A model generated the notes under the pieces. The model was given only the letters and a program-made list of their open reading frames with translations, had not been told where the DNA came from and did no database searches. Shown here in pieces: positions 1 to 9,616 of a DNA stretch of 56,312 nt (the first letter of the stretch is position 1; each line of letters opens with the position of its first letter). This DNA comes from Janibacter massiliensis (GTDB lineage Bacteria; Actinomycetota; Actinomycetes; Actinomycetales; Dermatophilaceae), in the NCBI RefSeq assembly GCF_900289115.1, contig NZ_LT985196.1, forward strand, positions 1,127,362-1,183,673, read 5' to 3'. Made by a program: the position numbers and the translations under genes.

Positions 1-32
1 TAAACACCGCTCCCCCCGCGTCCTCCGCCGCT

Positions 33-2039
33 CTATTTCGCGGGCAGCTCAGAAGTGTTTAAAAGGACCGGCTCGGGGGGGGCCCGGGGCCCCCCCGCCC
101 CCCCCCCCCCCCCGCCGCCCCCAAGGGGGATGCCGCCGAGGATGAGGGAGCCGACGTCGATGCCGCCACGGCCGCCCCAGCCGCCGTAGCCTCCGCCGTA
201 CCCGCCGCCGCGGTGGTAGTCGTCGATGTCCTCCTGCGCCCGCCGGAGGGCCTCCTCGGCGAGCGGCTCGGCCCGGGCGAGCAGCGCCCCCGCGGTCTGC
301 GGGTCGGTGTCGATGACGCGCGCCGCCTCGTCGAGCAGCTGCTGGGCCTCGGACAGGCGGGTACGGGCCATCGGGCCGACGGCGCCGCGGTTCATCGAGA
401 TGGTGTCGTCGATGCTGCGGACGCGGGCCTGGACGCGGGTGAGCTGGTCGCGGACGGTGCCGGCGACGCGGCGGCGGTGCTCGTCCTCTTCGCGGTACCG
501 CTCGAGGGCCGCGTCGAGGTCCTGCTCGGCGCGCTCGAGCCCGGCGATGGCCGCGAGCGGGTCGCCGCCGTCCTTCGCCTGGGTGCCTGCCTGGATCGCG
601 CGCTGGGCGTTCTGCACCGCCGTCGAGGTCACCGCGTCGTCCGCCCCCAGCCGCTGGGCGTCCTGGACGTCGGCGCTGATCGAGGTCAGGCGCTGGTCGA
701 GCAGGGCGCGGGCGTTGTCGAGGTCCGAGCCGGCGCGGTCGACGGCGTCGACGAGCCGGGCCGCCTGCTGCACGGCGTCCTCGGCGGACCGGGCCGAGGC
801 GACGGCGGCCGCGCGGTCGGTCTCCACCTGGCCGCGCCCCGTGGCGACGAGCTGCGCGGCGGCCTCGAGCAGGCGCGTGGCCTGGTCGATGTTCGTCCGG
901 ACGGTCGCAAGCGACTCGGCGGGGTAGCGGGCGCGCAGCCCTGCGAGGGTCTGCTCGGCCGCGGGGAGGCGACCACGGACCTCGCCGATCCGCACGTCGA
1001 GGTCGGCGAGGACCTCGGGCGCGCGGCTCTGCAGGTCTCGCAGGCGCACGAACTCGTCCGTCTGCGCGTCGAGCTGCGCGTCGGCCTCGGTCGCGAGGGC
1101 GAGGATCTGCTGCAGGTACGGGCGCTGGGCCTCGCCCTCGATCCGTTCGCCGTCCATCCGGTGCTGCACGGCGAACGCCTCGGCCGACTTCCGCCTCGCG
1201 TTCTTTAGGGCCGCGCGGAACTTCTCGGTCTGCTGACGGCCGAACTGCGCCTCGGCGAAGGACAGCTCCTCGCCCGAGGAACGGACGGCGTCGTCGAGCC
1301 CGACGAGTGCCGCGGCCGCGCGCCGCTGGAGGGACTCCAGCGGTTCGACCTGCTCCGGCGCGAGCGGCCGGCCGTCGGGTCCGTAGGCGACCTGCTGGGG
1401 CGTCTGCGGCGTGCCGCCCTTCTTCCGGCGGAAGGCCGCGAAGAGGGCGGGGACGACGAGGACGGCGGGGCACAGGAAGCACAGCCAGCCGGGGATCGGG
1501 GTCCCGCCGACACCACCGGTGCTCGTGCCGCCGCGGGTGCGGCCGGCGGCGTCGCCGTACGCGTCCGCCGCGTCGATGGCGGCCTTGTCCCACTGGTTCT
1601 GGCGCAGCGCCGGTTCGATGGCCTCGCGCTGGACGGCCTTGGCCTCCTCCTGCGAGATGCCCGGCGCCTTCGCGGCGTAGGTGCCGTACCGCCGGTCCTT
1701 CGTCGCGACCGCGAGGAGGATGTCGTCGTCCCCGAGGCCGGACCGGCGGAACGTCTGCTCGGCCCACTGCGGCCCCGCGGTGCCGTCGAAGGAGTCCACG
1801 TAGACGACGAAGAGCTGCAGATCCCGCTCGTCGCGCAGCTTCTCGAGCGCGGCGTTCACCGCGGCGGGGTCGCCGACGACGCCGGCTCGATCGGTGAGCT
1901 GCGTCGTCAGGCTCGGCGGCGCGTCCGCTCCGCTGGCCCGGGCCGGCAGGCCGGGGACGAGCAGCACGAGCGTCGCGAGCAGCATCGCGGCGAGCGCACC
2001 GAGCAGGCGGAGGGTCGGTCGGGACGAGACGGTCGGCAC
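33..2039 (-). CDS. TPM-domain membrane protein with coiled-coil region and Gly-rich tail
   Basis: Secreted or membrane-anchored protein of the TPM (YgcG/Psb32) family. A hydrophobic signal segment lies at about residues 10-30 (LLGALAAMLLATLVLLVPG), followed by a TPM domain to about residue 145, a single membrane helix near 180-200 ending in RRKKGG, then a long Ala/Glu/Arg-rich helical region and a Gly/Tyr-rich tail. Two in-frame GTG codons (first bases at 2045 and 2039) are possible starts; I chose 2039 because a GAGG sits 7 nt upstream. The frame stays open far beyond this, but that extension runs antisense to mfd and is rejected. The last ~25 codons pass through a 16-C homopolymer and lose the usual Gly-rich ending, so the C-terminus shown is probably not real. 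TPM proteins are thought to act in envelope or membrane-protein maintenance; the exact role here is unknown. Confidence 0.75.
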   Translation of the reverse strand: MPTVSSRPTLRLLGALAAMLLATLVLLVPGLPARASGADAPPSLTTQLTDRAGVVGDPAAVNAALEKLRDERDLQLFVVYVDSFDGTAGPQWAEQTFRRSGLGDDDILLAVATKDRRYGTYAAKAPGISQEEAKAVQREAIEPALRQNQWDKAAIDAADAYGDAAGRTRGGTSTGGVGGTPIPGWLCFLCPAVLVVPALFAAFRRKKGGTPQTPQQVAYGPDGRPLAPEQVEPLESLQRRAAAALVGLDDAVRSSGEELSFAEAQFGRQQTEKFRAALKNARRKSAEAFAVQHRMDGERIEGEAQRPYLQQILALATEADAQLDAQTDEFVRLRDLQSRAPEVLADLDVRIGEVRGRLPAAEQTLAGLRARYPAESLATVRTNIDQATRLLEAAAQLVATGRGQVETDRAAAVASARSAEDAVQQAARLVDAVDRAGSDLDNARALLDQRLTSISADVQDAQRLGADDAVTSTAVQNAQRAIQAGTQAKDGGDPLAAIAGLERAEQDLDAALERYREEDEHRRRVAGTVRDQLTRVQARVRSIDDTISMNRGAVGPMARTRLSEAQQLLDEAARVIDTDPQTAGALLARAEPLAEEALRRAQEDIDDYHRGGGYGGGYGGWGGRGGIDVGSLILGGIPLGGGGGGGGAGGPRAPPEPVLLNTSELPAK

Positions 2040-2070
2040 TGGCACGCCTCGATCCTCACGTCTGCGGGCC

Positions 2071-2093
2071 GGTTGTGCAACGTTGGTGCAACC
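2071..2093. promoter_or_regulatory. inverted repeat in the TPM/mfd divergent intergenic region
   Basis: Two adjacent near-palindromes, GTTGTGCAAC and GTTGGTGCAAC, together form an imperfect dyad centred on AACGTT in the roughly 100 bp between the divergent TPM gene and mfd. A candidate -10 for mfd (CAGAAT, 2123-2128) lies downstream. Placement fits an operator for either gene, but no regulator is encoded nearby. Confidence 0.3.
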
Positions 2094-2138
2094 TGACCGC
2101 GTGGCCACCTGCCGTGGTACGGCAGAATCGGTGGTCCG

Positions 2139-5100
2139 ATGACGACCTCCCCCCTGGCCCCGCTGCTCACCGCCTTCACCGCCCTCCCCGAGGTCTCTCG
2201 CCTGCTGTCGCGGGCGGCCGAGCTGACCGAGGTCGACGTCGTCGCCCCCGCGGGCACCCGACCCCTCCTCGTGTCGAGCATCCCCACCGACGGCACGGTC
2301 CTGCTCGTCGCGTCGACGGCGCGAGAGGCGGACGACCTCGTCGCGGCGCTCGGGTCGATCCTCCCGCCGGAGCAGGTGGCGACCTTCCCCAGCTGGGAGA
2401 CGCTGCCGCACGAGCGGCTGAGTCCGCGCAGCGACACCGTCGGCCGCCGGCTGGCGGTCCTGCGCCGCCTGGCCCACCCCGATCCGAGCGACCCCGCGCA
2501 CGGCCCGATCCGGGTGCTCGTCGCCTCCGTCCGGGCGGTGCTCCAGCCGATGGTCGCCGGGCTCGCCGAGCTGCAGCCGGTGTCGCTGCGGGTCGGTGAG
2601 GAGCGCCCGCTCGAGGAGGTCGTCGAGGCGCTCGCCGCGGCCGCCTACGTCCGGGTCGACATGGTCGAGCGACGCGGGGAGTTCGCCGTCCGCGGCGGCC
2701 TGCTCGACGTCTTCCCCCCGACCGAGGAGCACCCCCTGCGTGTCGACTTCTTCGGCGACGAGGTCGAGGAGGTCCGGTGGTTCACCGTCGCCGACCAGCG
2801 GACGATCGCCCCGAAGGACGGTCCCGCCGTGCCCGAGCACGGGCTGTGGGCGCCGCCGTGCCGGGAGGTGCTGCTCACCGCATCGGTCCGCGCGCGCGCG
2901 GCGGAGCTCGCCACCCAGCTGCCCGGTGTGGCGGACATGCTCGGCAAGGTCGCCGAGGGGATCCCGGTCGAGGGGATGGAGTCGCTCGCCCCGGCCCTCG
3001 TCGATGGCATGGAGACCCTCCTCGACGTCCTGCCGACGGGCTCGCGGGTCGTCGTCTCCGACCCCGAGCGGGTCCGTTCACGGGCGCACGACCTCGTCGC
3101 GACGAGCGAGGAGTTCCTCGACGCGAGCTGGTCGAACGCCGCCGCGGGCAACGCCGTGCCCGTCGACCTCGAGTCGGTCCTGGGGACGGCGTCCTACCGG
3201 ACCATCGCGCAGACCCGCGAGCACGCGCTCGACCTGGGCCTGCCGTGGTGGACGCTCTCGCCCTTCGCCGCCGGTCCCGACGCGCTCGAGGACGCCGTCG
3301 AGCACGAGGGCGTGACCTTCCGGCTCGACGCCGAGTCCGTCACCCCCTACCGCGGGGACACCGACGCGGCTGCCGCGGACCTGCGCCGGTGGACCGGTGA
3401 GGGCGCGCGCGTCCTGATCACCGCCGAGGGCGCGGGCCTGCTCGACCGCGTCGGCGAGCTGCTCACCGACCACGAGGTCCCGCACCGCGCGCTCGCCTCG
3501 CTCGACCCCGGCGTCGTCGAGACGACGACCGCGTGCCTGCGCGAGGGCTTCGTCCTGCGCGGCGGGGACGCCGCGCTCGTCGTCCTCACCGAGAACGACC
3601 TGCTCGGCGCGAACGCCCGCGGGGGGTCGACGAAGGACCAGCGTCGGATGCCCTCGCGCCGACGCAAGCAGGTCGACCCGCTCCAGCTGAAGAAGGGCGA
3701 CTTCGTCGTCCACGAGCAGCACGGCGTGGGCACCTTCGTCGAGATGCTCCAGCGGACGGTCCAGGGCGCGACCCGCGAGTACCTCGTCATCGAGTACGCG
3801 GCGAGCAAGCGCGGCCAGCCCGGGGACCGGCTCTTCGTCCCGACCGACCAGCTCGACCAGGTGACCCGCTACGTCGGCGGCGAGGCGCCGACGGTGAACA
3901 AGATGGGCGGCAGCGACTGGCAGAAGACGAAGTCGCGCGCCCGGCGGTACGTCAAGCAGATCGCCGCCGAGCTCATCCGGCTCTACAGCGCCCGGATGGC
4001 GACGCCGGGGCACGCCTTCGCGCCGGACACGCCCTGGCAGCGCGAGCTCGAGGACGCCTTCGCCCACGTCGAGACCCCCGACCAGCTGAGCACCATCGAC
4101 GAGGTCAAGGCGGACATGGAGAAGACGGTCCCGATGGACCGGCTCGTCTGCGGCGACGTCGGCTACGGCAAGACGGAGATCGCCGTCCGCGCCGCCTTCA
4201 AGGCCGTCCAGGACGGCAAGCAGGTCGCGGTCCTCGTGCCGACGACGCTCCTGGTCCAGCAGCACCTGGCGACGTTCTCCGAGCGGTACGCCGGGTTCCC
4301 CGTCACGGTCCGGGCGCTCTCGCGCTTCCAGACCGACAAGCAGGCGACGGAGACCGTCGAGGGACTGGCCGACGGCAGCGTCGACGTCGTCATCGGCACC
4401 CACCGCCTCCTCGCGCCGAGCATCCGGTTCAAGGACCTCGGGCTGGTGATCATCGACGAGGAGCAGCGGTTCGGGGTCGAGCACAAGGAGCAGCTCAAGG
4501 CGATGCGGACCGCCGTCGACGTCCTCGCGATGTCGGCGACGCCGATCCCGCGCACCCTCGAGATGGCGGTGACGGGCATCCGGGAGATGTCGACGCTCGC
4601 CACCCCGCCGGAGGAGCGCCACCCGGTCCTCACCTACGTCGGCGCGTACGACGACAAGCAGGTCGCCGCCGCCGTGCGCCGCGAGCTCATGCGCGAGGGC
4701 CAGGTGTTCTTCGTGCACAACAACGTCGGCACGATCGACAGGACGGCGGCGCGGATCAGAGAGCTCGTGCCCGAGGCCCGGGTCGAGACCGCGCACGGGA
4801 AGATGGGCGAGCACCGGCTCGAGCAGGTCGTCGTCGACTTCTGGGAGCGCCGCTTCGACGTCCTCGTGTGCACGACGATCGTCGAGACGGGCCTGGACAT
4901 CAGCAACGCGAACACGCTCATCATCGACCGGGCGGACAAGCTCGGCCTGAGCCAGCTGCACCAGCTGCGCGGGCGCGTCGGCCGCGGGCGGGAACGGGCG
5001 TACGCGTACTTCATGTACCCGGGGGACAAGCCCCTGACGGAGACCGCGCACGACCGGCTCGCGACGATCGCGGGGAACACCGACCTCGGCGCGGGCATGC

Positions 5101-5774
5101 GGGTCGCGATGAAGGACCTCGAGATCCGTGGCGCGGGCAACCTCCTGGGCGGGGAGCAGTCCGGCCACATCGCGGGCGTCGGCTTCGACCTGTACGTCCG
5201 GATGGTCGGCGAGGCCGTCGCCGACTTCAAGGGCGAGGGCGACCAGGCCCCGACCGAGGTGAAGATCGAGCTGCCCGTCGACGCCCACCTGCCGCACGAG
5301 TACGTCCCGGGGGAACGGTTGCGGCTCGAGGCGTACAAGAAGCTCGCCGCCGTCACCGACGAGGCCGCGCTCGCGGAGGTCCTCGTCGAGCTGCAGGACC
5401 GGTACGGCGACCCGCCCCAGCCGGTGCTCAACCTCGTCGAGGTGGCCCGCCTGCGGATCCTCCTGCGGACCGCGGGCCTCACCGAGGTCGCGGCGCAGGG
5501 ATCGAGCATCCGGTTCGGGCCGGTCGACCTCAAGGACTCCCAGCGGCTGCGGCTCCAGCGGATGTACCCGCGGGCGACGGTCAAGGAGGCGACCCGCACG
5601 ATCACCGTGCCGCGGCCGACGACGGCGCGGGTCGGCGGGCGACCGCTGCGGGACCTCGAGGTGCTCTCGTGGGCGAGCGACCTCGTGCGCTCGGTCCTCC
5701 TGGACGACATCGCGGCGGGGCAGCAGACCGGCACGGACGCGACCGCGTCGAGGGACTCTTCCCGGATGCGCTGA
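2139..5774 (+). CDS. mfd: transcription-repair coupling factor Mfd
   Basis: ATP-dependent translocase that removes RNA polymerase stalled at DNA lesions and recruits UvrA for nucleotide excision repair. At 1211 aa it is full length. An N-terminal UvrB-like region is followed by the CarD/RID-type RNA-polymerase interaction domain starting near residue 517 (KKGDFVVHEQHGVG). The superfamily-2 motor has Walker A GDVGYGKTE at 672-680 and the DEEQ box at 773-776, then a second helicase lobe with the QLRGRVGRG arginine-finger motif, and a C-terminal TRCF domain. It is divergent from the TPM gene and followed by a short GC hairpin. The start is the first ATG after the candidate promoter; no strong ribosome-binding site is visible. 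Identification is secure. Confidence 0.97.
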   Translation: MTTSPLAPLLTAFTALPEVSRLLSRAAELTEVDVVAPAGTRPLLVSSIPTDGTVLLVASTAREADDLVAALGSILPPEQVATFPSWETLPHERLSPRSDTVGRRLAVLRRLAHPDPSDPAHGPIRVLVASVRAVLQPMVAGLAELQPVSLRVGEERPLEEVVEALAAAAYVRVDMVERRGEFAVRGGLLDVFPPTEEHPLRVDFFGDEVEEVRWFTVADQRTIAPKDGPAVPEHGLWAPPCREVLLTASVRARAAELATQLPGVADMLGKVAEGIPVEGMESLAPALVDGMETLLDVLPTGSRVVVSDPERVRSRAHDLVATSEEFLDASWSNAAAGNAVPVDLESVLGTASYRTIAQTREHALDLGLPWWTLSPFAAGPDALEDAVEHEGVTFRLDAESVTPYRGDTDAAAADLRRWTGEGARVLITAEGAGLLDRVGELLTDHEVPHRALASLDPGVVETTTACLREGFVLRGGDAALVVLTENDLLGANARGGSTKDQRRMPSRRRKQVDPLQLKKGDFVVHEQHGVGTFVEMLQRTVQGATREYLVIEYAASKRGQPGDRLFVPTDQLDQVTRYVGGEAPTVNKMGGSDWQKTKSRARRYVKQIAAELIRLYSARMATPGHAFAPDTPWQRELEDAFAHVETPDQLSTIDEVKADMEKTVPMDRLVCGDVGYGKTEIAVRAAFKAVQDGKQVAVLVPTTLLVQQHLATFSERYAGFPVTVRALSRFQTDKQATETVEGLADGSVDVVIGTHRLLAPSIRFKDLGLVIIDEEQRFGVEHKEQLKAMRTAVDVLAMSATPIPRTLEMAVTGIREMSTLATPPEERHPVLTYVGAYDDKQVAAAVRRELMREGQVFFVHNNVGTIDRTAARIRELVPEARVETAHGKMGEHRLEQVVVDFWERRFDVLVCTTIVETGLDISNANTLIIDRADKLGLSQLHQLRGRVGRGRERAYAYFMYPGDKPLTETAHDRLATIAGNTDLGAGMRVAMKDLEIRGAGNLLGGEQSGHIAGVGFDLYVRMVGEAVADFKGEGDQAPTEVKIELPVDAHLPHEYVPGERLRLEAYKKLAAVTDEAALAEVLVELQDRYGDPPQPVLNLVEVARLRILLRTAGLTEVAAQGSSIRFGPVDLKDSQRLRLQRMYPRATVKEATRTITVPRPTTARVGGRPLRDLEVLSWASDLVRSVLLDDIAAGQQTGTDATASRDSSRMR

Positions 5775-5801
5775 GCGCCGGGCCACGAGCGACCAGCCCC
5801 G

Positions 5802-5821
5802 CCGCCGGGGTCAGCCGGCGG
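5802..5821 (+). terminator. short GC-rich hairpin after mfd
   Basis: CCGCCGG and CCGGCGG form a 7-bp stem with a 6-nt loop, 27 nt after the mfd stop. There is no T tract, but it lies between mfd and a candidate -10 (TACGCT, 5825-5830) for the lipoprotein gene. Plausible weak terminator. Confidence 0.35.
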
Positions 5822-5871
5822 ATATACGCTTCTGCGCGAGCACCTGCCCGCCGTCTGGAACAGGAACCACC

Positions 5872-6468
5872 GTGGCCCGTCGATCCGTCCGTCCCCGCAC
5901 CGTCGCGCTCGCCGCCTCGCTCGCCCTCCTCGCCGGGGGCGGCCTCACCGGGTGCGCGCAGTCGGACACCGCCGCGATGGTCGACGGGCGCCGGATCTCC
6001 GAGACCGAGGTCCTGGCCTCGACCGACCAGATCGCCCAGATCAGCGGTCCGCAGGGCGCGCCGACGCCGTCGATGGTCGTCTCCGCGCTCATCCTCGCGC
6101 CGATGATCAACGAGGAGGCCGCGAGGGGCGGCCGGGCCGGATCCGACGCCGCCGCCCGGGCGCAGCTGGCCGAGACGGGCATCGAGGACCCCACCCAGGG
6201 CCTGCTCGAGATCCAGAAGGCGCAGGCCGCGCAGCAGCGCCTCACCCCGGCGCAGGTGGAGGCTCTGACGGCGCGGGTCCGGGACGCGGAGATCACCGTC
6301 AACCCGCGGTACGGCACGCTCGACCGCTCGAAGATGCAGCTCGCCCCGGCAGACGGCAACTGGATCGACCCCGACGCCGCCCAGCCGGCACCGGAGCTCA
6401 CCCCCGCCGAGGGTGGTCAGGCCCCGCAGGGCGCCCAGCCCGAGCCCGGGGCCACACCGGTCCAGTGA
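5872..6468 (+). CDS. SurA N-terminal-domain-like lipoprotein
   Basis: Predicted lipoprotein of 198 aa. A twin-Arg-containing N-terminus leads into a hydrophobic stretch and the lipobox LTGC, with Cys28 as the likely lipidated residue. The next segment (AAMVDGRRISETEVLA) has the appearance of the SurA/PrsA N-terminal helical domain, but no parvulin-type isomerase domain follows; the C-terminal 40 residues are Pro/Glu/Gly-rich and probably disordered. GTG start with AGGA about 8 nt upstream and a candidate -10 TACGCT at 5825-5830. Its stop overlaps the mazG start (GTGA), so the two are translationally coupled. A chaperone-like or envelope role is inferred only from the domain. Mycobacteria carry a different lipoprotein (LpqU-type) at the equivalent place near mfd-mazG-eno. 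Confidence 0.75.
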   Translation: MARRSVRPRTVALAASLALLAGGGLTGCAQSDTAAMVDGRRISETEVLASTDQIAQISGPQGAPTPSMVVSALILAPMINEEAARGGRAGSDAAARAQLAETGIEDPTQGLLEIQKAQAAQQRLTPAQVEALTARVRDAEITVNPRYGTLDRSKMQLAPADGNWIDPDAAQPAPELTPAEGGQAPQGAQPEPGATPVQ

Positions 6469-7133
6469 GCCGGCCGGGCGAGGAGCTGCTCCGCGCGGTC
6501 GCGACGATGGACCGCCTGCGGTCGCCGGGCGGCTGCCCGTGGGATGCGGAGCAGACGCACCAGAGCCTCACCCGGTACGTCGTCGAGGAGGCCCACGAGG
6601 TCGTCGAGGCGATCGAGTCCGGCAGTCGCGAGGACCTCGTCGAGGAGCTCGGCGACCTGCTCCTGCAGGTGCTCTTCCAAGCGCGGGTCGGGCAGGACGG
6701 GCTGGGCGGTGCCGAGCCCTTCGACATCGACGACGTCGCCGCGACCCTCGTGGCCAAGCTGGAACGCCGCCACCCCCACGTCTTCGCCGACGGCGACGCC
6801 TCCACCCCCGCGGACGTCGAGGCGGCGTGGGAGCGGATCAAGGCGGAGGAGAAGGCTGCGAAGGCGCAGCGTGCGGCCCGCCGCCCGGCTGCCGAGCCGG
6901 TCCCGCCCCTGCTGCACGACATCCCACGGTCGCTGCCGAGCACGCTCGCGGCGGAGAAGATCCTCGCCCGGGTCGAGCGGACCGGCGGTGATCTGACGGC
7001 GGTGGCCGACACGCTCGCCGCGAGCGAGGACCCGGGCGACCGGATGCTCGCCGAGGCTGCCCGCTGCCGGGCGGCCGGCACGACCGCCGACGACGCCCTG
7101 CGCGCCGCGCTGACCCGCTTCGCGACGACCTGA
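6465..7133 (+). CDS. mazG: nucleoside triphosphate pyrophosphohydrolase MazG
   Basis: House-cleaning enzyme that hydrolyses (d)NTPs, including oxidised nucleotides, to monophosphates and pyrophosphate. The 222-aa protein begins with the typical actinobacterial segment CPWDAEQTHQSLTRYVVEEAHEVVEAI, which carries the EExxE-type metal-binding helix, followed by DLVEELGDLLLQVLFQ. The C-terminal part is a shorter second domain. The GTG start overlaps the stop of the lipoprotein gene by 4 nt; the reading frame extends further upstream, but only in antiphase to that gene. Position between mfd and eno matches the conserved actinobacterial order. Confidence 0.93.
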   Translation: MSRPGEELLRAVATMDRLRSPGGCPWDAEQTHQSLTRYVVEEAHEVVEAIESGSREDLVEELGDLLLQVLFQARVGQDGLGGAEPFDIDDVAATLVAKLERRHPHVFADGDASTPADVEAAWERIKAEEKAAKAQRAARRPAAEPVPPLLHDIPRSLPSTLAAEKILARVERTGGDLTAVADTLAASEDPGDRMLAEAARCRAAGTTADDALRAALTRFATT

Positions 7134-7176
7134 GCGCGGTCGGGGACGATCCGGGCGACCTGCCCGGCCGCGGGAC

Positions 7177-8505
<1,329 letters not shown>

Positions 8506-8532
8506 GCCCGCGGATGGGGTGAACTAGGCGTC

Positions 8533-9102
8533 ATGCCCACACCTCCGCGACGACCGGGCCGCCCGCCGCGCACCACCGCGCGCCGGGCGGCCCGGCCGTC
8601 CCCGGGCAGCGGTCCGTCGGGGAGCACGCGGCCGTCCACGGGCGCGCGCCGCTCGCCCGGCGCGACCGCGGCAGCCCCGGGCGCGATCGCCCTGGCGAAC
8701 AACCCGCGGTTCAACCCGCGGCGGGTCATCGTCCTGGCGTGCATCGCCCTCGTCACGCTCGTCTTCATCGTCTCCCCCCTGATGAGCTTCCTCGAGCAGC
8801 GCTCCGAGGTCGCCGCGCTCGAGCGTCAGGTCGCCGCCCAGGAGCGGGACGTCCGGCGGCTCGAGCGCGAGCGCGAGCTGTGGCGGACCGACGAGTACGT
8901 CGAGCAGCAGGCACGCGAGCGGCTCGGCTTCGTCAAGGTCGGCGAGAAGTCGTACGTCGTCGTCGACCCCGCGGCCGCGCAGGAGTCGGCACCGCCCGGC
9001 CGCGGCGGCACCGCCGTCGACCGCCGGTCGCCGTGGTACGGCCGGGTGTGGGACTCCGCCCGCGCCGCCGACGACCCCAACGTCGCCCCGACCGATGGCT
9101 GA
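8533..9102 (+). CDS. ftsB: FtsB/DivIC-family septum formation initiator
   Basis: Bitopic division protein expected to work with FtsL/FtsQ at the septum. The N-terminal ~60 residues are cytoplasmic, rich in Pro/Arg/Ser and low in complexity. One membrane helix spans about 65-84 (VIVLACIALVTLVFIV), followed immediately by a heptad-like coiled coil (about 85-118) and the family motif DEYVEQQARERLGFVKVGE. The tail is Pro/Gly-rich. Total 189 aa, longer than E. coli FtsB because of the actinobacterial N-terminal extension. It sits 27 nt after eno and overlaps the DUF501 gene by 8 nt, the standard actinobacterial arrangement. Confidence 0.88.
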   Translation: MPTPPRRPGRPPRTTARRAARPSPGSGPSGSTRPSTGARRSPGATAAAPGAIALANNPRFNPRRVIVLACIALVTLVFIVSPLMSFLEQRSEVAALERQVAAQERDVRRLERERELWRTDEYVEQQARERLGFVKVGEKSYVVVDPAAAQESAPPGRGGTAVDRRSPWYGRVWDSARAADDPNVAPTDG

Positions 9103-9616
9103 CCCGTCCGGCACCGGCGTCCCCTCGCCCGTCACGGACGCCGACGTCGAGGCCGTCCACCGCCAGCTCGGCCGCCCACCGCGGGACATCGCCGAGGTGG
9201 CCCACCGGTGCCCGTGCGGCGAGCCCGACGTCCTGCGGACCAAGCCTCGACTGGCCGACGGCACCCCCTTCCCGACGTCCTTCTACGCGACCTGCCCCCG
9301 CCTCACGGGCGCGATCAGCACCCTCGAGAGCGAGGGGGTCATGCGCGAGATGAGCGAGCGGCTCGCGGTCGACGAGGAGCTGGCCGCCGCCTACCGCGCC
9401 GCGCACGAGGACTACCTGCGCCGCCGCGAGGAGCTCGGGCACGTCGCAGAGGTCGCCGGCATCTCCGCCGGAGGCATGCCGACCCGGGTCAAGTGCCTCC
9501 ACGTCCTCGTCGCCCACAGCCTCGCCGCCGGCCCGGGGGTCAACCCGCTCGGCGACGAGGCCCTGGCGATGCTCCCCGACTGGTGGGCGGTCGCGCCCTG
9601 CAAGGAGACCTCATGA
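9095..9616 (+). CDS. DUF501 family protein
   Basis: Conserved actinobacterial protein of 173 aa, function unknown. It shows the family landmarks: a CPCGEPDVLRT segment with two close cysteines, FYATCPRLTGAIS, and GGMPTRVKCLHVLVAHSLA, giving a pattern of conserved Cys and His residues that could bind metal (inference). The C-terminus includes GPGVNPLGDEAL and WWAVAPC. The ATG overlaps the end of ftsB and its own stop overlaps the ppx start (ATGA), so translation of the three genes is probably coupled. Confidence 0.9.
   Translation: MADPSGTGVPSPVTDADVEAVHRQLGRPPRDIAEVAHRCPCGEPDVLRTKPRLADGTPFPTSFYATCPRLTGAISTLESEGVMREMSERLAVDEELAAAYRAAHEDYLRRREELGHVAEVAGISAGGMPTRVKCLHVLVAHSLAAGPGVNPLGDEALAMLPDWWAVAPCKETS

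Noticed and set aside
2046-2840. Long N-terminal extension of the TPM gene into the mfd region
   Set aside because: The open frame continues antisense to mfd, is Arg/Asp/Gly-rich with no family features, and the signal peptide with a ribosome-binding site begins at 2039.
3078-5786. About 900-codon open frame on the minus strand opposite mfd
   Set aside because: Shadow frame produced by GC-rich codons; Arg/Val/Asp-rich translation without motifs, while mfd on the plus strand is unambiguous.
8525-8530. Leaderless promoter (TAGGCG) for ftsB
   Set aside because: It ends just 2 nt before the ATG, unlike the 6-nt spacing elsewhere; ftsB is more likely co-transcribed with eno.
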